From FEN-299 sp963727765 (lineage in GTDB: Bacteria > Acidobacteriota > Vicinamibacteria > Vicinamibacterales > Fen-181): a DNA stretch of 64,000 nt. Both the position numbers and the translations under genes were made by a program. Below are positions 37,525 through 46,367 of the stretch, in pieces. The notes below the pieces were generated by a model. That model saw nothing but the letters and a program-made list of their open reading frames with translations. It searched no databases and was not told the DNA's origin. Numbering within the stretch: position 1 is the first letter of the stretch; each line of letters begins with the position of its first letter. Location of the stretch: assembly GCA_963727765.1 (NCBI GenBank), contig CAVSGZ010000008.1, forward strand, positions 186,001 through 250,000, in the 5' to 3' direction.

Positions 37525-38607
37525 ATGGCTGTCGTGACCGAATCCGCCGTGCTCGACGCGCTCCGTTCCGTCAAGGACCCCGATCTCCACCGTGACATCG
37601 TCACGCTCGGCTTCGTGAAGGATCTGAAGATCGATGGCGGCCGCGTGGCGTTCACCATCGAACTGACCACGCCCGCGTGCCCGGTGAAGGACGCGATGCG
37701 CGAGCAGGCCCGCGCTGCGGTGGCCGCGGTGCCAGGCGTGTCGGCGGTCGAGGTGAAGATGACGGCCAGCGTCCGGACGGCGCGGGCGATCGACGCGGAC
37801 CTGGCTGCTATCCCTGGCGTGAAGAACATCGTGGCGGTGGGCGCCGGCAAGGGCGGCGTCGGAAAGACGACGCTCGCCGTGAATCTCGCGGTGGCGCTGT
37901 CGGGGCTCGGGAGCCGCGTCGGGATGATCGACGGCGACATCTACGGGCCGAACGTGCCAATCATGCTCGGCCTGAAGGGCCAGCTCGAATCGGACGGCGA
38001 GAAAATCCTGCCGGCCGAGAAGTTCGGCATCAAGGTCGTGTCGATGGGGTTCCTGGCGACCGACGACTCGCCGGTCATCTGGCGCGGGCCGATGCTGCAC
38101 AGCGTTGTCAAGCAGTTCTTCCACGACGTGCGGTGGGGCGAGCTCGACTACTTGGTGATCGACATGCCGCCGGGAACGGGCGACGTGGCGCTGAGCCTCA
38201 GCCAGACCGTCCCGGTCGCCGGCGCGATCGTAGTCACGACCCCGCAGGAGGTGTCGCTCGCCGACAGCCGGCGCGCGGTGCGGATGTACCAGAAGCTGAA
38301 CATCCCGGTGCTCGGCCTCATCGAGAACATGAGCTACTTCGTCTGCCCGAGCTGCAGCCACGAGAGCGACATCTTCGGGCGCGGCGGCGGCGAACGGACC
38401 GCGGGGGAGATGGACGTGCCGTTCCTCGGGCGGATCCCGATCTACGAGCCGATTCGCCAGGGCAGCGACACCGGCCAGCCGCTGGTCATCGCGGAGCCGG
38501 ACTCGCCAGTCTCACGCGCCTTTTTCGCTGCGGCCGAGCAGTTGGCGGCCCAGGTGTCGATTGCGAGCTACCGGAAGCCGGTCATTCCGATCGCGCCGGT
38601 GAGCTGA
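37525..38607 (+). CDS. mrp: Mrp/ApbC-type iron-sulfur cluster carrier ATPase
   Basis: The 360-residue protein starts at ATG 37525 with AGAGG upstream. Residues 1-80 are a DUF59/MIP18 domain (DALRSVKDPDLHRDIVTLGFV; LTTPACPVKDAMRE). The P-loop ATPase follows: deviant Walker A GKGGVGKTT at 108-116, DGDIYGPNVPIMLG, VIDMPPGTGD and a CPSC pair near residue 273 that bridges a Fe-S cluster in the dimer. It works in the cytoplasm, loading or transferring 4Fe-4S clusters to apoproteins. It stands alone between two spacers. Confidence 0.93.
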   Translation: MAVVTESAVLDALRSVKDPDLHRDIVTLGFVKDLKIDGGRVAFTIELTTPACPVKDAMREQARAAVAAVPGVSAVEVKMTASVRTARAIDADLAAIPGVKNIVAVGAGKGGVGKTTLAVNLAVALSGLGSRVGMIDGDIYGPNVPIMLGLKGQLESDGEKILPAEKFGIKVVSMGFLATDDSPVIWRGPMLHSVVKQFFHDVRWGELDYLVIDMPPGTGDVALSLSQTVPVAGAIVVTTPQEVSLADSRRAVRMYQKLNIPVLGLIENMSYFVCPSCSHESDIFGRGGGERTAGEMDVPFLGRIPIYEPIRQGSDTGQPLVIAEPDSPVSRAFFAAAEQLAAQVSIASYRKPVIPIAPVS

Positions 38608-38610
38608 GAG

Positions 38611-38689
38611 CCTCAGGATTCAGGAGCCGGGATTCAGGATTCGGGGGTGGACTCTGCTGAATCCTGACTCCTGATTCCCGAATCCCGCT
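38611..38689. terminator. Heptamer-repeat hairpin between convergent genes
   Basis: GGATTCAGG-type repeats on the left face CTGAATCC/CTGATTCCC repeats on the right with near-complete pairing, between the converging mrp and ICMT-like stops. It is the same family as 31802-31857. Confidence 0.5.
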
Positions 38690-39275
38690 AGAGGGATCGC
38701 CTTCGTCGTGTGAGCGGCACGAGCATCGGCACGCGGCGGGCGTACTCGCCATACGCCTCCGCTCCGAGCTCTTTGCGCAGGAACTCCTCCTCGAGCCGCG
38801 CCTTGATCACCCAGCCGGCCGTCATCACGCACGCCCCGACCCACGCGAGCGTGGTACCTCGCATCGCGGCCGTCGCGGCCGAAGCGAAGATGATGCCGGT
38901 ATAGATCGGATGCCGCACGATTCCGTACGGTCCCGTATCGACCACGTGGTGATCCGCCTTGCGCGTGACACTGCTCGACCAGAGCCGTCCCAGGTGGATG
39001 CGCGCCCACCACGTGAAGAGCAGGCCGGCGAAGACGGCCCACACCATGGCCCATGCGAGCGCAACCGGCGTGCGCCACAAGATCATCTCGGCCCGACGGT
39101 CGTGCCGGTAGAGTCCGAACAGGAGCACTGCGCCGAGGCCGGCCAGGATCCGGTAGAGCACCTGATGCCGGGCCGAGGGTCGCTTCACGGCGCGATCGCT
39201 CCAGGCTGCTGCCGCCAGCCAGGACACCCACCACACCAGCCAGATCGTCTGAATCGTGACCTCAGGAGTCATCAT
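38688..39275 (-). CDS. ICMT/PEMT-family membrane methyltransferase-like protein
   Basis: The 195-residue product has four to five membrane helices (IQTIWLVWWVSWLAAAAW; ILAGLGAVLLFGLY; PVALAWAMVWAVFAGLLF; WVGACVMTAGWVI). The isoprenylcysteine carboxyl methyltransferase signature is VDTGPYGIVRHPIYTGII, followed by the Glu pair EEEFLRKELGAEAYGEYARRV. The RHP and EE motifs bind S-adenosylmethionine in this fold. The bacterial substrate is unknown. It lies 16 bp downstream of the MFS transporter on the same strand, so the two are probably one operon. Confidence 0.82.
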   Translation of the reverse strand: MMTPEVTIQTIWLVWWVSWLAAAAWSDRAVKRPSARHQVLYRILAGLGAVLLFGLYRHDRRAEMILWRTPVALAWAMVWAVFAGLLFTWWARIHLGRLWSSSVTRKADHHVVDTGPYGIVRHPIYTGIIFASAATAAMRGTTLAWVGACVMTAGWVIKARLEEEFLRKELGAEAYGEYARRVPMLVPLTRRRRSL

Positions 39276-39291
39276 CGGGTGCCTTGTCCGA

Positions 39292-40548
39292 TCAACTCGG
39301 CCGGTCTCGTGGGCCTGAATCCTGAATCCTGACTCCGGATTCCTGAATCCTGCGAAGCCGCCCCATGGCCCACGCCCCGAACGCCGGGCCGGGCACGAGG
39401 ACCAGGAAGACCCACCGCCAGCCGACCACCGCCGCGAGCGACGGCACGACTCGGATGGTGAGCATCGTCAGCAGGTAGCCGCTGCAGGTTTCGACGGTGA
39501 GCGCCGTGCCCACGTACTCGGGCCGGCTGTTGTCGGCGACCAGCGCCGAGAACTGCGCGGAGTCGGCCACCACCGCCGTGCCCCACACGGCGACGAACAG
39601 GTAGAGAATCGCGGGGTGGGCGCCGAAGACGAACGCTGCCAGGGCCGCGCACAACCCAGAGACGCGAAGCGCCGCGCCCGCGACGGTGGCCTTCCCAATC
39701 CGATCGGCGGCCAAACCAGCCGCGAGGCAGCCTAAGGCGCCGGCGCCGACGCCGACAAACGCCGCCGCCGACGCGGCGCGCGCCACGTCGACCGCGCCCC
39801 GCGCCGCCAGGCTGGCTGCGGCGAACGCGCCGATCCACGTCCACATCGCGTACAGCTCCCACTGGTGCCCGAGGTAGCCGAACACCGCGTAGCGCGTGCG
39901 GCGGTCGCCATAGACACGAAACGCGGCATGGCGGTCGAAACGGCCGGCCGGCACGTCGAACGGACCCTCGCGCACGAAGGTCAGCACCACGACGCCGCCC
40001 ACCACTGCCAGCGACGGGGTGAGCAGCAGGAGCGACCGCCAGTTGGACGGGCCGGCCAGTGAGGCCAGCAGGTGCGGGAAGGCCTGGCCGACCGTCAGCG
40101 CGGCCACCAGGACCGCGAGTCCTGTCCCGCGCCGTTTCAGGAACCAGCCGGCAGCGATCTTGAGGCCGGTCGGATAGACGGCAGCGAGCGCGACTCCGGT
40201 GGCAAAGCGCAGGAGGATTGCCTGGTTCGGCCCGTGGGCGCGCGTGATGGCGGCCGTGGCCACCGCGCCCAGCACGCAGCCCACGGCGAAGAGCCGGCGT
40301 GCGCTGAGCAGGTCCGCGAGATTGAGCAGCGCGCTCACCAGCGTGCCGGCAACGAAGCCGCCCTGCACGGCCATGGTCAGCCATGCGGCCTGCCCCGTCG
40401 ACAGCCGGAACTCGGCAACCAGCGCCGGCGTGACGGCGGTGGCCGAGAACCAGAGCGTCATGCCGAGGAACTCGCCCGCGGCCAGCAGGGCGAGCATGAT
40501 CCAGGGCCGAGCCGAGCGGGGTACGGCAGTATCGGGTTCGAGACGCAC
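39292..40548 (-). CDS. MFS transporter
   Basis: This 418-residue protein has about twelve membrane helices. Landmarks are LGMTLWFSATAVTPALVAEF in helix 1-2, the motif-A-like loop NLADLLSARRLF, and GLAADRIGKATVAG at the start of the second half. CynX/NarK-type transporters share this layout, but the substrate is not evident. The last ~20 residues (RIQESGVRIQDSG) are encoded by the dispersed GATTCAGG heptamer repeat, so the gene appears to have been extended into, or truncated by, that repeat. Confidence 0.82.
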   Translation of the reverse strand: MRLEPDTAVPRSARPWIMLALLAAGEFLGMTLWFSATAVTPALVAEFRLSTGQAAWLTMAVQGGFVAGTLVSALLNLADLLSARRLFAVGCVLGAVATAAITRAHGPNQAILLRFATGVALAAVYPTGLKIAAGWFLKRRGTGLAVLVAALTVGQAFPHLLASLAGPSNWRSLLLLTPSLAVVGGVVVLTFVREGPFDVPAGRFDRHAAFRVYGDRRTRYAVFGYLGHQWELYAMWTWIGAFAAASLAARGAVDVARAASAAAFVGVGAGALGCLAAGLAADRIGKATVAGAALRVSGLCAALAAFVFGAHPAILYLFVAVWGTAVVADSAQFSALVADNSRPEYVGTALTVETCSGYLLTMLTIRVVPSLAAVVGWRWVFLVLVPGPAFGAWAMGRLRRIQESGVRIQDSGPRDRPS

Positions 40549-40665
40549 GATGAACTGGGTTCCGGAGGCCCGAACATCATCTCCGATCTGGCAGGACAGC
40601 GCCAGACCAAACCCGGTGCCCGGGACACCGGTCCGTCAGACGTGGTAGCGTTGAATGAACTGGCG

Positions 40666-43413
40666 ATGGACATCCCCTACACGAAGCGCACGCTCGCCAA
40701 CGGTCTGCCCGTGCTCATTCACGAGGATCACCGCTGTCCGATCGTGGCGGTGAATCTCTGGTATCACGTCGGCTCGAAGGACGAACAGCCGGGACGAACC
40801 GGGTTCGCGCACCTGTTCGAGCACCTGATGTTCGAGGGCTCGGCGCACTACGACCACGGCTTCTTCCAGCCGCTGCAGCAGGCGGGAGCCGTGCTGAACG
40901 GATCGACGAACTCCGACCGGACCAACTACTGGGAGGTCGTACCGACCGCCGCGCTCGAGCTGGCGCTCTGGATGGAGTCGGACCGGATGGGCCACCTCCT
41001 GCCGGCGCTCACCGAGGACAAGTTCCGCAACCAGCGCGATGTCGTCCTCAACGAGCGGCGCCAGAATTACGAGAACCGCCCCTACGGGATGGCGGGGATG
41101 GTGATCGTCGACGAGTTGTTCCCGCCCGACCATCCGTACCACTGGCTGACGATCGGTAGCCCGGACGACCTGCGCGCGGCGAGCCTGGACGACGTGCGCG
41201 CGTTCTTCACGCGCCACTACCATCCGGCCAACGCCTCGCTGGCGCTCGCGGGGGACGTCGATCCGGCGGTCGTGCTGCCGATGGTGGAGGCGTACTTCGG
41301 CGCGATCGACCCCGGGCCACTCGCCGAGGCCGTGCCGCACGACGAGACGGGCGTGCGCTCGGCGCGGCTGGTCATGGAGGATGCCGTCGAGCTGCCGCGC
41401 CTCTACCTGACCTGGGTGTCGCCGGCGATGTTCGACCCGGGCGATGCGGACCTCGACCTGGTCGCCGACATCCTCGGCGACGGCAAGAGCTCCAGGACCT
41501 ACCGGACGATGGTGTACGAGCGCCGGATCGCCACCGACGTAATGGCGATGCAGCACTCGCGCGAGCTGTGCAGCCTCTTCCAGGTGGTCGCGACGGCCGC
41601 TCCCGGCCACGGTCTGGCGGAACTCGAATCGGCCATCGACGCCGAGGTATCGAAGTTCGCTGAATCGGGTCCGAGCGAGGCCGAGATGCGGCGCAGCCTC
41701 TCGCAGGCGGAGGCCCAGTTCATCTACCGCGTGCAGACGGTCGGCGGCTTCGGCGGCAAGTCGGATCAGTTGAACCAGTACAACGTGATGCTGGGCGATC
41801 CCGGCTACCTCGGCCAGGATCTGGAACGGTACCGGGCGGCGACGCCGGCGTCGGTCACGCGCGCGGCGCGCGACGTCCTGCACGCGGTGCCGCGCGTGGC
41901 GTTGAGCGTCGTGCCGCGGGGCCGGCTCGATTCTCGCGCTGCCCGACTCCCGGAAGGTGGTGCGCTCGTGAGCCCGGTGGACCGCTCGCGCCTGCCGGTG
42001 CCGGGTGCCGACCCCGCCTTCCGCTTTCCCCAGGTGTCCAGGCGCCGGCTCCCGAACGGCCTGGGCGTTCACACGGTCGAGCACCACGGCGTACCGGTCG
42101 TCTCCTTCGCGCTCCTGCTGTCGTCGGGCGCGGCCGCCGACCCGTTCGAGAAGCCGGGGCTTGCCGCGCTGACAGCCGACATGCTGGACGAAGGCAGCGG
42201 CTCTCGGTCGGCCCTCGACATCGAGGACGCCCTGTCGTCGCTCGGCGCCCAGTTCGAAACCGAGGTCGGCGCCGACGCGACGGTGCTGTCGCTGCTAACG
42301 CTGCCGCGCTTCGCCGACGAGGCGCTGGCGCTACTCTACGAGATCGCGGCACGTCCGAGCCTCACCGCCGGGGACTTCGACCGGGTCCGCGACCTGCGAA
42401 TCAACCGCCTCCGCCAGCTCCGGAAGCTGGCGCCGGCCGTTGCCGATCTCGCGCTGTCCCGCCTGCTCTACGCCGGCCATCCCTACGGGCGCATGCCGCT
42501 CGGCACGATGCGCGGGCTCGAGGCCACGAGCCTTGGCGACGTGACCCTCTTCCACCGCGCCATCTGGCGGCCCTCGCTCGTGACGATCGTCGCCGTCGGG
42601 GATGCCAGCCACGACGAGCTGTTCGGCGCCGTAGATCGTGCGTTCGGCGGCTGGCAGGAGCCGCCTGCCGCCGCCACCGCGATCGACCTGGCTCCCAGCG
42701 TGATGACGGTCGCGGCGCCGCGCCGGCCGATGGCCCCGCTCGCGCTCGTCGATCGGCCGGGTGCGGCGCAGTCCGAGATCCGGATCGGCCAGGTGGCCGT
42801 GTCGCGCCTCACGCCGGACTATGCCGCGCTGCTCGTGCTCAACATGATTCTGGGCGGGCAGTTCGTCAGCCGGCTCAACCTGAACCTGCGCGAGCAGAGG
42901 GGGTTTACCTACGGCGTCAGGAGCGGCTTCGAGTTCAGGCGCGCTCCCGGACCCTTCGTCATCCAGACGGCCGTACAGACGGGCGTGACCGCCGAAGCCG
43001 TACGCGAGGTGCTGCGCGAGGTGGAGGCGATCACCCTCTCGCGCCCAGCGACGCCGGCCGAGCTCGACCTGGCGAAAGCGGCGCTGACGCGTGGGTACCC
43101 GCGGAGCTTCGAGACCGCCGGACAGATCGCGCGCGGCCTGGCGCAGCTCACGCTGTACGGGCTGCCCAACGACACGCTCGAGCAGTTCGCGCCGCTCGTC
43201 CGCGCGCTCGATCTCGAGGCGGTCGCCCAGGCCGCAACGCGCCTGGACCCGGCAGCGATGACGGTGGCAGTGGTGGGCGACCATCAGGCGATCGGGCCCG
43301 GCCTGTCCGAACTTGGCCTCGGGGAGCCGGTCCTGATGGACGCCGAGGCCGAGGCCTCCGAGGTCTGCCCGGCGGTGCCCGCAGGGATTCCCGGCTCGGA
43401 CCGAACCAGTTGA
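40666..43413 (+). CDS. Two-domain M16 zinc peptidase
   Basis: This 915-residue polypeptide fuses two M16 units. The N-terminal unit has HLFEH at residues 49-53, then the distal Glu in FRNQRDVVLNERRQNYENRP. The second unit from about residue 450 (RRLPNGLGVHTVEHHGVPVVSF) lacks the motif and has GGQFVSRLNLNLREQRGFTYGVRS, the substrate-binding signature. So catalytic and non-catalytic partners, separate genes at 28.5-31.8 kb, are fused here. There is no clear signal peptide from ATG 40666; a TTG at 40651 is possible. It is divergent from the MFS gene. Confidence 0.88.
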   Translation: MDIPYTKRTLANGLPVLIHEDHRCPIVAVNLWYHVGSKDEQPGRTGFAHLFEHLMFEGSAHYDHGFFQPLQQAGAVLNGSTNSDRTNYWEVVPTAALELALWMESDRMGHLLPALTEDKFRNQRDVVLNERRQNYENRPYGMAGMVIVDELFPPDHPYHWLTIGSPDDLRAASLDDVRAFFTRHYHPANASLALAGDVDPAVVLPMVEAYFGAIDPGPLAEAVPHDETGVRSARLVMEDAVELPRLYLTWVSPAMFDPGDADLDLVADILGDGKSSRTYRTMVYERRIATDVMAMQHSRELCSLFQVVATAAPGHGLAELESAIDAEVSKFAESGPSEAEMRRSLSQAEAQFIYRVQTVGGFGGKSDQLNQYNVMLGDPGYLGQDLERYRAATPASVTRAARDVLHAVPRVALSVVPRGRLDSRAARLPEGGALVSPVDRSRLPVPGADPAFRFPQVSRRRLPNGLGVHTVEHHGVPVVSFALLLSSGAAADPFEKPGLAALTADMLDEGSGSRSALDIEDALSSLGAQFETEVGADATVLSLLTLPRFADEALALLYEIAARPSLTAGDFDRVRDLRINRLRQLRKLAPAVADLALSRLLYAGHPYGRMPLGTMRGLEATSLGDVTLFHRAIWRPSLVTIVAVGDASHDELFGAVDRAFGGWQEPPAAATAIDLAPSVMTVAAPRRPMAPLALVDRPGAAQSEIRIGQVAVSRLTPDYAALLVLNMILGGQFVSRLNLNLREQRGFTYGVRSGFEFRRAPGPFVIQTAVQTGVTAEAVREVLREVEAITLSRPATPAELDLAKAALTRGYPRSFETAGQIARGLAQLTLYGLPNDTLEQFAPLVRALDLEAVAQAATRLDPAAMTVAVVGDHQAIGPGLSELGLGEPVLMDAEAEASEVCPAVPAGIPGSDRTS

Positions 43414-43446
43414 GCCGGCGGCGCGTCTAAGAAGACGTCGCGGTGC

Positions 43447-43452
43447 TACACT
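43447..43452 (+). promoter_or_regulatory. -10-like box (TACACT) close to start
   Basis: TGCTACACT at 43444-43452 ends nine bases before ATG 43462, which implies a transcript with almost no leader. Confidence 0.35.
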
Positions 43453-43461
43453 GGACCACGC

Positions 43462-43668
43462 ATGAGCGGCCTTGGCCGGACCAGCCTCAGCCTCTTCGGC
43501 ACGATTGCCATCGTCGCGGCCATCCTGGCATCTGCGACGATCTGGCTGGTCTTTACCGACCCGGTAACCGTCGCCAACTCGGTCAACCAGGGCGATGTCA
43601 CCCCTCTTGTCCGCGAGCTGGCGTCGTCGCTGCTCGAGGCGCTCAGGGGGTTGTTGAAGTACCTATAG
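43462..43668 (+). CDS. Small single-TM protein, unknown
   Basis: This 68-residue product has one membrane helix (LFGTIAIVAAILASATIWLVF) and an amphipathic C-terminal helix (LVRELASSLLEALRGLLKYL). No family is recognised. No Shine-Dalgarno is visible, but a -10-like box lies close upstream. Its end overlaps the convergent hydrolase gene by six bases. Confidence 0.5.
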   Translation: MSGLGRTSLSLFGTIAIVAAILASATIWLVFTDPVTVANSVNQGDVTPLVRELASSLLEALRGLLKYL

Positions 43669-44715
43669 GTTCCGGACCAGGAACTTCGTCAGGATGTACC
43701 CATCCAGGTACTTAAACGGCGCGAGCCCTGTCGTGTAGTGCCCGCAGGGGAGCACGGCCAGCTCGTACGGCACGTTCAGCCGGTCGAACTCCTCGACGAG
43801 CGCGCGCGACAGGTGCACCGGGAACGAGGTGTCGTAGCGGGCGTAGAGGAGCAGCGTCTTCTTGTCGCGCACGCGCGAGACGTACGCCTGTGGGCTGATC
43901 GGCATCCACAGCTCGCGCAGCCGGTCGAGCGTGATCTGAGCGTCGAGGCCCGCCCGCACGTGCTCGGTCGACAGCCCTTCCCACACCACGTCGGCGAAGT
44001 ACCGCGAGATGTGATTGAGCGCCTCGGCCTTGATGAGCGGCTCGTGCGCCGTCGTCAGCATCGCCAAGCAGGAGCCGAGGCTCGTCCCGAGGATCCCGAT
44101 CCGCTCGTACCCTTCGCGGGCCAGCCACGCCACGGCTCGCCGCGCGTCCACCACGGCCTGGCGGCACACCTGGACCGTCCGCCCGACGTTGGCGCTGACG
44201 ATGAAGTCGGCGCGAGTGAGGATGGGCGGCATGCGCCGGTCGTGATAGGGGAGGCTCAGTCTGAGAGCGTTCACGCCGAAGTAGGCCAGCAGCCGGCACA
44301 GGCCGACGTGCGCGTCGCCGTCTCCATTCCACTGCGGCAGTACGACGACCGCGCGGCGGCGGTCCTCACGACCGCCCTTGAGGCGCCGCGCCGGGAACAA
44401 GCGGCCGTAGACCGTGTTGTTCTCGGGATGCGGCGTGGTGATGACGCTGGGGAACGTGACGGTTCCCGCGCAGGTTCGATCGCCGGTTGACTCGGGCTCC
44501 CAGGAAAAATCGTCGGTCGGCGGCGCGTCGAAGAACCGCGGTGAATCGGCCAGCGCCGTTCGCGCCCAGTCGGCCAGCGCGACATCGGGCGGCGCGGCCG
44601 GGCCGTGCCCGTTCGCGTCCATCCAGTCGAGCCCCCACTCGAAGGGGCGGACCACGCGGTCGTCGGTGCGCGAGAAGAGACGCCGTTCCCAGGCGGAGAA
44701 GAGGCGGTCGATCAT
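43663..44715 (-). CDS. Alpha/beta hydrolase, unknown substrate
   Basis: The 350-residue product has the hydrolase-fold core: AVVVLPQWNGDGDAHVGLCRLLAYFGVNALRLSLPYH, nucleophile elbow GILGTSLGSCL (GTSLG), an acid region LLYARYDTSFP and a His near the end in LPCGHYTTG. No leader is seen, so it is cytoplasmic. TACAAT (minus strand, 44725-44730), preceded by TGG, lies nine bases upstream of ATG 44715 and is a good -10 candidate. An esterase role is likely, but the substrate is unknown. Confidence 0.75.
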   Translation of the reverse strand: MIDRLFSAWERRLFSRTDDRVVRPFEWGLDWMDANGHGPAAPPDVALADWARTALADSPRFFDAPPTDDFSWEPESTGDRTCAGTVTFPSVITTPHPENNTVYGRLFPARRLKGGREDRRRAVVVLPQWNGDGDAHVGLCRLLAYFGVNALRLSLPYHDRRMPPILTRADFIVSANVGRTVQVCRQAVVDARRAVAWLAREGYERIGILGTSLGSCLAMLTTAHEPLIKAEALNHISRYFADVVWEGLSTEHVRAGLDAQITLDRLRELWMPISPQAYVSRVRDKKTLLLYARYDTSFPVHLSRALVEEFDRLNVPYELAVLPCGHYTTGLAPFKYLDGYILTKFLVRNL

Positions 44716-44754
44716 CGCCGGATCATTGTACCAGACGGGGCCAAGCCGGCCGGC

Positions 44755-46110
44755 CTACACCGCCAGCGCCCTCTCGACCGCGGCGGCGACGGCGAGCAAT
44801 TCCTCCGTCCTGCCGCGCCGTCCGACCAGCTGCAGGCCGACCGGCAAATGGTCCCTCGACCGCCCGCAGGGGATGGTGATCGCCGGATGCCCCGTGACGT
44901 CGAACAGCTGCGTCAGTCGCAGCATCAGCGCGCGGACCGAGTGCTTTGCGCCGGCGATGACGAGCGACGTCGCGCCGAGCGGCGGGGCGACGATCGGCAC
45001 GGTCGGCAGCACGAGCGCGTCGACGCCGTCGAGCGCCGCATCGACCTCCCGCGTCAGCACGCGGGCGCCGAGCCGCGCGCGGGCATAGTCCTCGCCCATC
45101 ACGTAGCGCCCCATCTCGAGGCGCTGCCTGACCGGCGGCGTGTACCGATCCGGGTGCGCTTCGAGCATCGGCGCGTGGTAGGCCGACGCCTCGGGCAACT
45201 GCAGGTGCAGGTAGACGGTGGCGGTGTCGGCGGCGTGCCTGACGGCGCGGTCCGCCACCCTCGCGCCCCCCTTCGCGAGGCGTGCGCACACGTCTTCGAA
45301 CCTAGCGCCAACCTCGTCGTCCAGGATGTCGAGGAAGTACGGCCGCGGCAGCCCAAGGCGGAGACGGTCCGTCAGAACGTGGTCTGCCGGAAACGTGCCG
45401 GGATGTGCCGAGCCCGCCATGGCCTGGAAGAGCAGCCACGCGTCGGCAACCGAGCGCGCGAGCGGGCCGACGTGGTCGAGCGTCCAGCTGAGGGGGATGA
45501 TGCCGTCGCACGGCAGCTCGCCGCTCGTCGGCTTGAGGCCCACGCAGCCGCACACCGCGGCCGGAATGCGAATGGACCCGCCGGTGTCAGTCCCGATCGA
45601 GGCCGTTCCCATGCCGCTGACCACCGCCGCGGCCGACCCGCCGCTCGACCCGCCCGCCGATCGCGCCGTGTCCCACGGGTTCCTGACCGGGCCGAACGCG
45701 GAGTCTTCGCTGGTGGTGCCAAAGGCGAACTCGTGCAGGTTGCACTTGCCGAGGAAGATCGCCCCGGCCTCACGGAGGCGCGCGGTGACGCCGGCGTCGG
45801 CGCCTGCCACGTGGCCGTCGAGCACGCGCGAGGCAGCCGTTGTCGGCACGCCGGCCAGGTCGATCAGATCCTTCAGCGAGATCGGCACGCCGTGCAGCGG
45901 GCCGCGGTATCGTCCCGCGGCGATCTCGGCGTCGGCGCGCCTTGCGTCCTGCCGCGCCTGGTCGTCGAGGACGGTGATGAAGGCGTTGAGCCGGCCGTTC
46001 TGCGCCGCGATCTGCGACAGGCAGGCTTCGGTGATGTCGAGGCTCGACGTCTCGCGCGCCGCCAGGCGTGGAGCGAGTTCGGCGATCGACAGGTCGTGAA
46101 GCGGCGTCAT
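44755..46110 (-). CDS. Amidase-signature enzyme (GatA/AtzE-like)
   Basis: The 451-residue protein has the amidase-signature triad: Lys80 in GVPISLKDLID, Ser155 in SAGGSSGGSAAAV, Ser179 in GTDTGGSIRIPA. It hydrolyses an amide in the cytoplasm; GatA, AtzE and general amidases share this fold and the substrate cannot be chosen from motifs. ATG 46110 lies two bases after the stop of a 64-residue gene, so the two are translationally linked. No gatB or gatC is nearby, which argues against a tRNA amidotransferase subunit. Confidence 0.88.
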   Translation of the reverse strand: MTPLHDLSIAELAPRLAARETSSLDITEACLSQIAAQNGRLNAFITVLDDQARQDARRADAEIAAGRYRGPLHGVPISLKDLIDLAGVPTTAASRVLDGHVAGADAGVTARLREAGAIFLGKCNLHEFAFGTTSEDSAFGPVRNPWDTARSAGGSSGGSAAAVVSGMGTASIGTDTGGSIRIPAAVCGCVGLKPTSGELPCDGIIPLSWTLDHVGPLARSVADAWLLFQAMAGSAHPGTFPADHVLTDRLRLGLPRPYFLDILDDEVGARFEDVCARLAKGGARVADRAVRHAADTATVYLHLQLPEASAYHAPMLEAHPDRYTPPVRQRLEMGRYVMGEDYARARLGARVLTREVDAALDGVDALVLPTVPIVAPPLGATSLVIAGAKHSVRALMLRLTQLFDVTGHPAITIPCGRSRDHLPVGLQLVGRRGRTEELLAVAAAVERALAV

Positions 46111-46112
46111 TG

Positions 46113-46307
46113 TCAGCCCTCCGCCTGTCCGCCCGTCGGGACGTAATCGTTCCACTCCGCCGCCCGCAGCTGGCGCACGGAGGGAACCAGGCCCTCGAGC
46201 AGAGGTGCGAGCTGCGGCAGGCCACGCCTCTCGGCGTCCGCCACCGCGGCGCGCAGCCAGGCCTCGATCGGGTCGATTCGCACTGCAGGTCCAGTCACAT
46301 CCGCCAT
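46113..46307 (-). CDS. 64-residue partner of the amidase (AtzG-like position)
   Basis: This small gene encodes an all-helical product: RIDPIEAWLRAAVADAERRG, LAPLLEGLVPSVRQLRAAEW, ending YVPTGGQAEG. It is directly upstream of the amidase with a 2-bp gap. Small helical subunits placed like this are known for AtzE (AtzG) and GatA (GatC); the sequence is too short for me to assign either family. TACAAT (minus strand, 46323-46328) may be the operon's -10 box. Confidence 0.5.
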   Translation of the reverse strand: MADVTGPAVRIDPIEAWLRAAVADAERRGLPQLAPLLEGLVPSVRQLRAAEWNDYVPTGGQAEG

Positions 46308-46355
46308 CGTACACCCCGCAAGATTGTACTCCTTGAGCCCCGAGCCCTGAGCCGG

Positions 46356-46361
46356 TATAGT
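46356..46361 (+). promoter_or_regulatory. -10 box (TATAGT) placing the TSS at the ATG
   Basis: TATAGT ends seven bases upstream of the A of ATG 46368, the usual -10 to start-site distance, and there is no Shine-Dalgarno. A leaderless transcript is likely. Confidence 0.45.
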
Positions 46362-46367
46362 GCGCCA

